From CACIIZ01 sp045565285 (GTDB lineage: Bacteria; Pseudomonadota; Alphaproteobacteria; Rhodobacterales; Rhodobacteraceae): a stretch of DNA of 38,644 nucleotides. How positions within the stretch are numbered: the first letter of the stretch is position 1; each line of letters starts with the position of its first letter. The stretch is from positions 1 to 38,644 of the forward strand of contig JBJLFR010000011.1 of NCBI GenBank assembly GCA_045565285.1, given 5' to 3'. The position numbers and the translations under genes are program-made. The notes below the pieces were generated by a model. That model had not been told where the DNA came from, ran no database searches, and saw only the letters and a program-made list of their open reading frames with translations. Shown piece by piece: positions 16,117 to 23,740 of the stretch.

Positions 16117-18207
16117 ATGTATAGAATTGCAGTAGATATAGGAGGTACTTTTACTGATATAGTACTAACAGATAACAAGAATACTTTTTCCGAAAAAGTG
16201 TTAACTACTACAATTAATCCAGAGCTAGGTGCGATAACAGGTATCCAGAATGTTTTAAAAAAAAGTGGAATATCGATTAATAAAATTAATACAATAATTC
16301 ATGGAACTACTCTTGCTGCAAATTCTATAATTCAACGAAAAGGTGCTAAGACTGCTTTCATAACAACAAATGGTTTTAGAGATATCCTAGAAATGCAATA
16401 TGAAAAGCGTTTTGACCAGTACAATTTAAATATAAAACTTCCAAAACCCTTAGTCCCAAGAGATCTTCGATTTACCATAAAAGAAAGATGCTTAGCATCA
16501 GGAAGAATAATCAAAAAGCCTAAAATTAATGAAATAAAGATTTTAGCAAAAAAATTAGTTTTATTAAAAATTGAAGCAATAGCAATTGGTTTTTTGCATT
16601 CCTATATTAATTCTGAAAATGAGCTATTTGTTAAAAAATTATTAAGAAAATTTCTACCCCCAAAAGTGACTTTGTGTGCGAGTCATGAAGTTTGTCCTGA
16701 AGCAAGAGAATATGAAAGATTTTCTACTACGGTTGCAAACAGTTTCGTAAGACCTTTAATAATCAGATATTTAAATTCTCTAGAAACATCCTTAGTTAAA
16801 TTAGGTTTTATAGGAAAAATGTTTTTGATTTCATCAGATGCTGGGATTACAACTATTTTTCACTCCAAAAAATTTCCTATAAGGTTAGTAGAGTCTGGTC
16901 CTGCTGGTGGCGTTGCTTTAGCCTCCCATATATCTAAAACATTAAAGGAAAATAAATCTATATCTTTAGATATTGGAGGAACTACTGCCAAAATTTGTTA
17001 TTTAAAAGAGGGTTATGCAATTAAAGATCGAAAATTTGAAATTGCTAGATCAGACATTAGCAAGAAGGGAAGTGGATTACCTCTTAAGATACCTGCAATT
17101 GATTTGTTAGAAATTGGAGCTGGAGGGGGTTCAGTAGCTAAAATTGATAATACTGGAAGAATTAAAATTGGTCCAGAGAGCATGGGAGCAAATCCAGGTC
17201 CAAGTTGCTATAATCGTGGTGGTCAAAAACCAACTATTACAGATGCAAATCTAATTATTGGCAGAATCAGTGAAAAAACATTTTCTGATAATAGTATTAC
17301 TCTTGATAAAAAAAGTTCTAAAAAGGCAATTAAAAAAAATATTAAAAAAAATTTAAATTTTGATTCAACCGAATGGGCAGCTATTGGAGTAATTGAAATT
17401 GCAGAGGAAATCATGGCAAATTCTGCTCGGACTCACGGAATTGAAAATGGAAAAAAAATACAAGATCATACTTTAATTGCGACTGGAGGAGGTGGACCAC
17501 TTCATTGTATTGGTATCGCAAAGAAATTAGGAATAAAAAAGATTATTATACCGAAAATGGCTGGTGTTGGTTCTGCTCTAGGTTTCCTTTACACTCAAGC
17601 AAATTACCAATTAGTAAAAAGTATACTAATAAGTCTCAATGACTTGAATTTAAAAAAAACAAATTCAATAGTAAATCAATTAATTTCAAAAGCTCAAAAT
17701 ACTATAAAAGCTACTGGACTAGTACAAAATAATATTCAGACTACTGTAACAGTAGAAGCTAGGTATAAGGGTCAAGGTCATCAAATCAGAATAAATTTAA
17801 GTAAAAGTTTAAAAACAAAAGATGATCTAAAAGAATTAAAAAATATATTTATAAAGAACTATAAAAAACGATATGGTTTTATAATGCCAAAATTACCTAT
17901 TGAAATAGTATCTTTATTGGTAACCTGTTCAGAAAAGGACAAAAAAGAAGGATTTAAAATTAATAATTTAATTAATTCAAAAATATACAAAAAAAATATG
18001 GTAAAGAATAAAAATGTGTTTGATTTTTCATTAAATGGATGGGTAAATTATAAAATTTTAGATAGAGAAAATTTAAATTGTGGATTTAAGATGAAGGGCC
18101 CAGTTTTAATTGAAGAAAAACAAACTACAAGTATTATACCAAAGGGATGGAAATTTAGTATCCACCAATTCGGACATTTAATTATTAAGAAAATGAATGA
18201 AGGATGA
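16117..18207 (+). CDS. hyuA: Hydantoinase/oxoprolinase subunit A (HyuA-like), module 1
   Basis: The 696-residue protein starts with an actin-like ATPase motif, AVDIGGTFTD (D7, GGT 9-11). IIHGTTLAANSIIQRKG, CPEAREYERFSTTVANSFVRP, VESGPAGGVALASH, LDIGGTTAK, GAGGGSVAKID and ATGGGGPLHC follow, all standard HyuA blocks in order. HyuA and HyuB together open cyclic amides in an ATP-dependent reaction; known members act on N-methylhydantoin, 5-oxoproline, caprolactam and, as carboxylases, on acetone or acetophenone. Its last four bases overlap the hyuB start (ATGA), so the subunits are co-translated. Partner cysteine hydrolase and amine oxidase genes favour a hydantoin-type substrate. Confidence 0.88.
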   Translation: MYRIAVDIGGTFTDIVLTDNKNTFSEKVLTTTINPELGAITGIQNVLKKSGISINKINTIIHGTTLAANSIIQRKGAKTAFITTNGFRDILEMQYEKRFDQYNLNIKLPKPLVPRDLRFTIKERCLASGRIIKKPKINEIKILAKKLVLLKIEAIAIGFLHSYINSENELFVKKLLRKFLPPKVTLCASHEVCPEAREYERFSTTVANSFVRPLIIRYLNSLETSLVKLGFIGKMFLISSDAGITTIFHSKKFPIRLVESGPAGGVALASHISKTLKENKSISLDIGGTTAKICYLKEGYAIKDRKFEIARSDISKKGSGLPLKIPAIDLLEIGAGGGSVAKIDNTGRIKIGPESMGANPGPSCYNRGGQKPTITDANLIIGRISEKTFSDNSITLDKKSSKKAIKKNIKKNLNFDSTEWAAIGVIEIAEEIMANSARTHGIENGKKIQDHTLIATGGGGPLHCIGIAKKLGIKKIIIPKMAGVGSALGFLYTQANYQLVKSILISLNDLNLKKTNSIVNQLISKAQNTIKATGLVQNNIQTTVTVEARYKGQGHQIRINLSKSLKTKDDLKELKNIFIKNYKKRYGFIMPKLPIEIVSLLVTCSEKDKKEGFKINNLINSKIYKKNMVKNKNVFDFSLNGWVNYKILDRENLNCGFKMKGPVLIEEKQTTSIIPKGWKFSIHQFGHLIIKKMNEG

Positions 18208-19823
18208 AAAGCTCAAAATACATAAGAAATAGTATTATTTGGAATCAATTAATTTCTATTTGTGAAGAACAAGCAAATGTTTTACTTAAAGTTGCATTTG
18301 GAGCTTTAGTAAGAGAAGCAGGAGATATTTCAGCTGGTATTTTTAATAGAAAAGGTAAAATGCTGGCTCAGGCTGTAACTGGAACACCCGGACATGTTAA
18401 TACAATGGCAGAAGCAGTCCCAAAATTTTTAAAAATAATTCCACCAGGGAACTTAAAAAAAGGGGATGCCTTAATTACTAATGACCCTTGGATTGGTGCT
18501 GGTCATATTTTTGACTTTGTAGTTGTTTCACCAGTATTCTATAAAAAAAAAATTATTGGTTATTTTGCATCAACATGCCACGTTGTAGATGTAGGTGGAA
18601 TAGGATGGTCGGCTGAAGGAAAATCTTTTTTTGAAGAGGGAACTCTTATTCCTATTAGTTTTTTAAGAAAAAAAAAAATTATCAATGAAAACCTATTAAA
18701 CATTATAACTTCCAATTCCCGAGTTCCAAATGAAGCTAGAGGTGATGTTTTGTCACTTATGAGTTGTAATGATGCAGGTATATGTAGATTAATTGATTTA
18801 TTATTAGAAAATTCTCTAAATGATTTATCAGAAATATCTAGTTTTATTTTTTCTCAAACAAGAAGTTCAATAAAAAAAATTATAAGTAACCTTAAAAAAG
18901 GTATATATAGAAATAAGACTCAATTAGATGGATATGATACTCCAATAAATTTGGAAGCTGAACTTGAAATAACAAAAAAAAGAATTTTTATTAATTTAGG
19001 AAAATCATCAAAAAGCACCTTAAGAGGGATAAATTGTCCAATTAATTACTCTGTTGCATATGCCTCCTATGGAGTGAAAGCTGCAATTGCCCCAGAAATA
19101 CCAAATAATTTTGCAACATTAAGTTTTATTAAAGTTAAAGCACCACCTGGTTTAATAGTTAGTGCAATTAAACCAAGCCCAGTAACAGCTAGACATGTAG
19201 TTGGCCAAGCTTTACCTGATTTAGTACTTGGATGCCTGCATCATATAATTCCTGACAGAATTCCTGCTGAAAGTTCAGGTGCTCTCTGGACAATATCCCT
19301 AAGACACGAGGGAAATCGTCCATTTAATTCCTTAAATGTAGCTCTAGGAGGTATGGGAGCAAGACCTGATGGAGATGGATTATCTACAACTGCTTTTCCA
19401 TCAGGAGTAGGTTCGATTCCCATTGAAATTGTAGAAAATGAATCCCCTATTATTTATGAAATGAAAGAGTTTATGGAAAACAGCGGCGGTAGAGGTAAAT
19501 ATAGAGGGGGATTAGGTCAAAAAATTGTAATTAAATGTATCCAAAATAAAACAATGAAAATTTCTGCTGCTGCATTTGAGAAAATAAATAAAGGATCTTC
19601 TGGTCTTAAAGGAGGTTTTAATGGATCTCCTGGTCAAGTAGAAATAAGCAATGGAACAAAAATTACAGATAAAGGAACGTATGAAATTCCAGCTGGCGAA
19701 AAAGTTTTGTTAATAACACCAGGAGGTGGTGGATATGGAAACCCTATTGATAGAGATCAGAATTTGATTAAAAATGACTTAAAACTTGGTTTAGTTACCA
19801 AAGAAAAAAATAAAAAAAACTAA
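18204..19823 (+). CDS. hyuB: Hydantoinase/oxoprolinase subunit B (HyuB-like), module 1
   Basis: This 539-residue protein matches the HyuB family along its whole length: an N-terminal segment with EAGDISAGIFNRKGKMLAQA, TPGHVNTMAEAV, DALITNDPWIGAGHIFDFV, STCHVVDVGGIG and RVPNEARGDV. PVTARHVVGQALPDLVLG, MGARPDGDG, SGGRGKYRGGLGQ and a closing ITPGGGGYGNPIDRD follow. The N-terminal half holds the conserved acidic and histidine residues (NDPW, GAGH) that form the catalytic site in this family. It starts inside the hyuA stop codon. After it comes a 13-bp inverted repeat and then the FAD oxidase gene. It would act as a cytoplasmic complex with HyuA. Confidence 0.88.
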   Translation: MKSSKYIRNSIIWNQLISICEEQANVLLKVAFGALVREAGDISAGIFNRKGKMLAQAVTGTPGHVNTMAEAVPKFLKIIPPGNLKKGDALITNDPWIGAGHIFDFVVVSPVFYKKKIIGYFASTCHVVDVGGIGWSAEGKSFFEEGTLIPISFLRKKKIINENLLNIITSNSRVPNEARGDVLSLMSCNDAGICRLIDLLLENSLNDLSEISSFIFSQTRSSIKKIISNLKKGIYRNKTQLDGYDTPINLEAELEITKKRIFINLGKSSKSTLRGINCPINYSVAYASYGVKAAIAPEIPNNFATLSFIKVKAPPGLIVSAIKPSPVTARHVVGQALPDLVLGCLHHIIPDRIPAESSGALWTISLRHEGNRPFNSLNVALGGMGARPDGDGLSTTAFPSGVGSIPIEIVENESPIIYEMKEFMENSGGRGKYRGGLGQKIVIKCIQNKTMKISAAAFEKINKGSSGLKGGFNGSPGQVEISNGTKITDKGTYEIPAGEKVLLITPGGGGYGNPIDRDQNLIKNDLKLGLVTKEKNKKN

Positions 19824-19824
19824 A

Positions 19825-19863
19825 ATATATTTAAAATTTCTGTATAATATATTTTAAATATAT
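19825..19863. promoter_or_regulatory. Perfect 13-bp inverted repeat with a TATAAT box in its loop
   Basis: ATATATTTAAAAT (19825-19837) and ATTTTAAATATAT (19851-19863) are exact inverted copies around a 13-base loop that contains TGTATAAT. It sits in the 54 bases between hyuB and the FAD oxidase gene. No T-run follows, so an internal promoter with an operator fits better than a terminator. The all-AT arms make chance pairing possible. Confidence 0.35.
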
Positions 19864-19877
19864 CTATGGAGAATGTT

Positions 19878-21179
19878 ATGAAAGAAAATTTTGATGCAAT
19901 TGTTATTGGCGGTGGAATAATAGGATGTGCTATAGCATACGAGCTATCCAAAAAATCCTATAAAGTTGGATGTATAGAAAAAAATCAAAAAACAGGTTCA
20001 GGTTCAACAAGTAATTCTTGTGCAATTATTAGAACTCATTATTCTACTCTAGATGGAGCAGCAATGGCTAAGTCCAACTACCCTTTCTGGGAAAACTGGC
20101 GTGATTATTTAAATGCCCCTGCTGATGAAATCTTAGCAAAATATCAAGAAGTTGGGTGTTTTTTTACTTGTTTTGAAAAAAATCAATATGGTCAAAAATT
20201 AGAAGAAATAGCTATTGAGATTGGGATTCCATACGAAGTTTTAACACCTGCAAAAATGAAGAAACTTTTACCAATTATTAATCCTGGACATTATTATCCT
20301 GCGAAATCGTTAACTGACAAAAACTTTGGAGAAAAAAATGGAGACCTAAGATACATTCTTCACTTCCCAAAGGCAGGTTATATAAGTGATCCTATGTTTG
20401 CAACTCAAAATATAGAAAATGCTGCCAAAAGAAGTGGTGCAAGATTTTTTCTTGGAGTAAAAGTAGTTGAAATTCACAAAAAAAATAATCAAGTCACAGG
20501 TGTAACTACTGATAAAGGAGATATATTTTCAGCACCTATCATAATAAATGCATCGGGTCCTCATTCCTTCAAAATAAACGAAATGGCGAAAGCTACAAAA
20601 GATATGACCATTTCAACAAAGGCCTTAAGAGTTGAAGTAGCACACGTACCTTCTCCCAAAAACTTTAATTTTGAAGAAAACGGTTATATTTGCTCTGATG
20701 ACGATATTGGGGGTTACTGGAGGCCAGAAGTAGGAAATAAAATATTGGTAGGAAGTCATGATCCTGAATGTGATGAAATTGAGTGGGTGGATCCTGATAA
20801 TTATAATACTCAACCTACTAATCAAGTACGTGTGCAAGCAATGAGAGCAGCTCAAAGATTTCCATCTCTTGAGATACCTAATAATGTTCAAGGAATTGCA
20901 GATTTATATGACGTTTCTGATGACTGGATACCTATATACGATAAATCTTGTATTGAAGGGTTTTATATGGCCATAGGGAGTAGTGGAAATCAATTTAAAA
21001 ACGCACCTGTTGCAGGCAAAATGATGGCAGAATTGATTGACTACGTATCAAAAGGAACTGATCATGATAAAAAACCATTAATTTATAAATTACCTAATCT
21101 TGATTATAATCTTGATTTATCTTTTTTTTCCAGAAAAAGAAAAATTAACAAGGAAAGTAGTTTTTCAGTAGTAGGTTAA
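19878..21179 (+). CDS. FAD-dependent amine oxidase/dehydrogenase of the DAO (sarcosine oxidase-like) family
   Basis: I choose ATG 19878, since GGAG lies six bases before it; an in-frame ATG at 19866 would add four residues. The 433-residue protein opens with a dinucleotide fold, FDAIVIGGGIIGCAIAYEL, and an acidic residue at the end of the second strand (CIEKN). NASGPHS follows in the middle, and GFYMAIGSSGNQFKNAPVAG near the C-terminus is the second FAD-binding block. The DAO family oxidises secondary or primary amino acids such as sarcosine, glycine or proline derivatives. Directly after hyuAB and the cysteine hydrolase gene, it could oxidise the amino acid released, for example sarcosine. 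No membrane segment is visible. Confidence 0.8.
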   Translation: MKENFDAIVIGGGIIGCAIAYELSKKSYKVGCIEKNQKTGSGSTSNSCAIIRTHYSTLDGAAMAKSNYPFWENWRDYLNAPADEILAKYQEVGCFFTCFEKNQYGQKLEEIAIEIGIPYEVLTPAKMKKLLPIINPGHYYPAKSLTDKNFGEKNGDLRYILHFPKAGYISDPMFATQNIENAAKRSGARFFLGVKVVEIHKKNNQVTGVTTDKGDIFSAPIIINASGPHSFKINEMAKATKDMTISTKALRVEVAHVPSPKNFNFEENGYICSDDDIGGYWRPEVGNKILVGSHDPECDEIEWVDPDNYNTQPTNQVRVQAMRAAQRFPSLEIPNNVQGIADLYDVSDDWIPIYDKSCIEGFYMAIGSSGNQFKNAPVAGKMMAELIDYVSKGTDHDKKPLIYKLPNLDYNLDLSFFSRKRKINKESSFSVVG

Positions 21180-21188
21180 ATTTTTATT

Positions 21189-22109
21189 ATGAAAAATATT
21201 GCATTTATAGATTGCTATGGAGATTTAGCAGAGAGGTTTACTCCAGAAATGCAGAAGTTCTTACCTGAACTAAAAGTTATACACAGTCAAACATTAAACG
21301 AAACAGATATAATCAAAAGAATTGGAAGCCATACTAATATACTAGTTTATATGGCTTTCATCTCCGAAAAGGTTTTAAATTCTTGTAAAAGTCTAAAATC
21401 TATAGCATATCTGAGCACTGGGTTGAAGACACACGGTGACTTAGAAGTCGCAAAAAATCTTGGTATTAAATTTGAGGGCATTAAGGACTATGGGAATAAA
21501 GCTGTTGCTGAACATACTATCACCTTAGCATTAACATCACTAAAACGCATTGTAGAAATGGATAATATAGTTAGATCAAATACTTGGTCTTTAGTTAAAA
21601 CAGAAGAGTTTTCAAGTAAAACATTTGGTCTCATAGGTTTAGGAGGAATTGGAGAAGAAACTGCAAAATTGGCGTCTGCACTTGGTGCAAGAACAATCGC
21701 CTGGAACCGATCAAAAAAAGAAATAAAAGGTGTTGAACTTTTACCATTGGAACAAGTTTTATTTGAATCTGATATTTTATCATTTCATCTTGCTTTAAAT
21801 GACCAAACTAATTCTTTTCTAAATGACGAAAAACTTTCTAAAACAAAAAAAGGGGTTATTTTTGTAAATACATCAAGGGCAGAAATTTTAAATGAAAAGA
21901 CTATACTTAGGGGTCTTTCAACAGGTCATATTAAGCACTGCGCAATGGATGTATTTCATAAAGAACCATTACCTGAAAATCATCCATTCATTAATTCAAA
22001 ATTTGTAACACTTACTCCACATTCAGCATGGGTTACAAGCCAAGCAATCGATCGTTTACTTTGGTCTGGTTTAAAATTACTTAAAAAACATTCAGAAGAA
22101 ATAAATTAA
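21189..22109 (+). CDS. NAD-dependent D-2-hydroxyacid dehydrogenase
   Basis: The 306-residue protein has the two-domain D-2-hydroxyacid dehydrogenase layout: an N-terminal catalytic part, GNKAVAEHT (102-110), the nucleotide loop GLIGLGGIGEE (147-157), and the catalytic arginine, glutamate and histidine at R230 (VNTSRAE), E259 (FHKEPLP) and H278 (TPHSAW). Such enzymes interconvert 2-oxoacids and D-2-hydroxyacids, including glyoxylate and glycolate. It starts nine bases after the FAD oxidase and so shares its operon. It may reduce the oxoacid or glyoxylate-like product of amine oxidation. It converges with the aminotransferase gene, with 20 bases between stops. Confidence 0.85.
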   Translation: MKNIAFIDCYGDLAERFTPEMQKFLPELKVIHSQTLNETDIIKRIGSHTNILVYMAFISEKVLNSCKSLKSIAYLSTGLKTHGDLEVAKNLGIKFEGIKDYGNKAVAEHTITLALTSLKRIVEMDNIVRSNTWSLVKTEEFSSKTFGLIGLGGIGEETAKLASALGARTIAWNRSKKEIKGVELLPLEQVLFESDILSFHLALNDQTNSFLNDEKLSKTKKGVIFVNTSRAEILNEKTILRGLSTGHIKHCAMDVFHKEPLPENHPFINSKFVTLTPHSAWVTSQAIDRLLWSGLKLLKKHSEEIN

Positions 22110-22129
22110 TTATTATTTAAGTAGAAAAT

Positions 22130-23329
22130 CTAATTAAGTAATTCTAGGAATTTATTTATTCTTTCACAAGCATTCTTAAGATCATTTTCTGATTTTGCAA
22201 AACAAAGCCTAAAATAACCGGGAGTCCCGAATTCTGATCCTGGAACTACAGCAACTCCAAATTTTTCAAGCAAAAATTTACAAAAGTCACTGTCAGAATT
22301 TATGGTATCACTACCATTTATTTTTTTTCCAATTAGGGACTGGCAAGAAATAAAATGATAAAATGCTCCTTCCGGGTTATTAAAGGAATCTTTAAATGAA
22401 TTTTCTAATCCATTAGAAACTATATCTCTTCTTTTCGTATAGCGTGAAAGCCACTGCTTTAGAAAAATTTGATCCGAATCAAGAGCTGCAATTGCTGCCT
22501 CCTGACCTATGGATGATGCATTTGTAGTTGACTGTCCTTGTAATTTTATCATGGCTTCGATGAGTTCAGGTGAACCTGCAGCATAACCTATTCTCCATCC
22601 TGTCATCGCATATGATTTTGAGAATCCATTAACTGTAAGTATACGATCAATTAATTCAGGTGCAACTTCACCTAAAGTATGAAATTTCTTACCGTCAAAT
22701 ATAATTTTTTCATAAATATCATCACATAAAATATTTATTTGGGGATAATTAATTAGAACTTTTGAAAGGGCTAAAAGCTCTTCCCAACTGTAAACAGCTC
22801 CAGATGGATTACCCGGTGAATTTAGTATTAACCACTTGGTTTTTGAATTAATAACCTTAACTAAATCTCTAATAGAAATTTTGAAGTTGTTTTTTAGATC
22901 ACAATTTAAAATAATGGGTGTTCCATCAGCAATTTTGACCATTTCAGGGTAACTAACCCAGTAAGGACTAGGAATGATTACCTCATCACCTTTATTAATA
23001 GAGGAAAAAAATGCATTAAAAATAAGTTGCTTTGCTCCTGCACCAACAACAATTTGGCTATCTTTATAGTTAATTTTATTTTCTTTTCTAAATTTTTGAG
23101 CAATCTTATTTTTTAATTCTGGGGTACCTGATACTGAAGTATATTTTGTGGCACCATTTTGTGCAGATTGATAAGCATATCTTATAATAAATTCTGGGGT
23201 ATTAAAATCTGGTTCTCCCTCCCCAAGTTCTATAATATCTTTACCTTGTGCCTTTAATTGTCTAGCTTTTTGTGCTAATACTACTGTTCCAGATGGTGAA
23301 ATATTTGACATTTTTTTACTTAATTGCAT
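22130..23329 (-). CDS. Class I pyridoxal-phosphate aminotransferase (aspartate aminotransferase-like)
   Basis: The 399-residue enzyme is full length for the AspC/Iγ group. It has LGEGEPDFNTP (35-45), GATKYTSVSGTPELK, SPGNPSGAVYSWEEL with N174, CDDIYEKI, and the PLP lysine K238 in GFSKSYAMTGWRIGY with phosphate-binding R246; YFRLCFA near the end supplies the substrate carboxylate arginine. It moves amino groups between amino acids and 2-oxoacids in the cytoplasm. It is divergent from the dimethylformamidase-like pair, so the 66 bases between them hold both promoters. A link to the catabolic cluster is plausible but this family is also housekeeping. Confidence 0.88.
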   Translation of the reverse strand: MQLSKKMSNISPSGTVVLAQKARQLKAQGKDIIELGEGEPDFNTPEFIIRYAYQSAQNGATKYTSVSGTPELKNKIAQKFRKENKINYKDSQIVVGAGAKQLIFNAFFSSINKGDEVIIPSPYWVSYPEMVKIADGTPIILNCDLKNNFKISIRDLVKVINSKTKWLILNSPGNPSGAVYSWEELLALSKVLINYPQINILCDDIYEKIIFDGKKFHTLGEVAPELIDRILTVNGFSKSYAMTGWRIGYAAGSPELIEAMIKLQGQSTTNASSIGQEAAIAALDSDQIFLKQWLSRYTKRRDIVSNGLENSFKDSFNNPEGAFYHFISCQSLIGKKINGSDTINSDSDFCKFLLEKFGVAVVPGSEFGTPGYFRLCFAKSENDLKNACERINKFLELLN

Positions 23330-23395
23330 TTTAAATCCTATTATGAAAACTCCATTATATTAAAAGTAGTTAAATTAAAATTAAAGCAAAAATTA

Positions 23396-23740
23396 ATGAT
23401 ACCTTACGATCCTGAAAGTGCAATTTTACAATTTGATGGTAATCGTATGGATTTGGTTGCAGAATATCGAAATAATATTAGAGGTCCTTATAGTTTAGAA
23501 CTACAACAAATTTTAGACAAAATGCGTAGTTCTCCTTTAAAAGGAAGGTTTGTATTATTAATAAAAAAACCTTTCAAAGAATTCCAATTAGCAAAATTAT
23601 CAGGAATTAGAGGAAAGGATCCAGAGATAGTTGAGGGTAAGGTTTATAAATCAATTGCGGAAGCAGAGTGGGATATATTTAAGAGGAGATGGTTTTTGTT
23701 AACTGGTATTAAAGTAACAGTAGAGGATCCAATATTATGA
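23396..23740 (+). CDS. N,N-dimethylformamidase-like small (alpha) subunit
   Basis: The start ATG 23396 gives 114 residues (MIPYDPESAILQF). The frame is open further upstream to a TTG at 23324, but that extension lies inside the divergent aminotransferase start and looks non-coding. From memory the dimethylformamidase small subunit is about 132 residues. The same features appear here in order: a helix with LVAEYRNN, GPYSLELQQIL, RMRSSPLKGRF-like strand, DPEIVEGKVYKSIAEAEWDIFKRR. It overlaps the large-subunit gene by four bases, as expected for a stoichiometric partner. Alone it would be hard to recognise; the pairing is the main support. Confidence 0.75.
   Translation: MIPYDPESAILQFDGNRMDLVAEYRNNIRGPYSLELQQILDKMRSSPLKGRFVLLIKKPFKEFQLAKLSGIRGKDPEIVEGKVYKSIAEAEWDIFKRRWFLLTGIKVTVEDPIL

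Noticed and set aside
23324..23395. TTG start at 23324 for the dimethylformamidase small subunit
   Set aside because: It falls inside the start of the divergent aminotransferase gene, has no ribosome site, and adds a lysine-rich stretch unlike the family.
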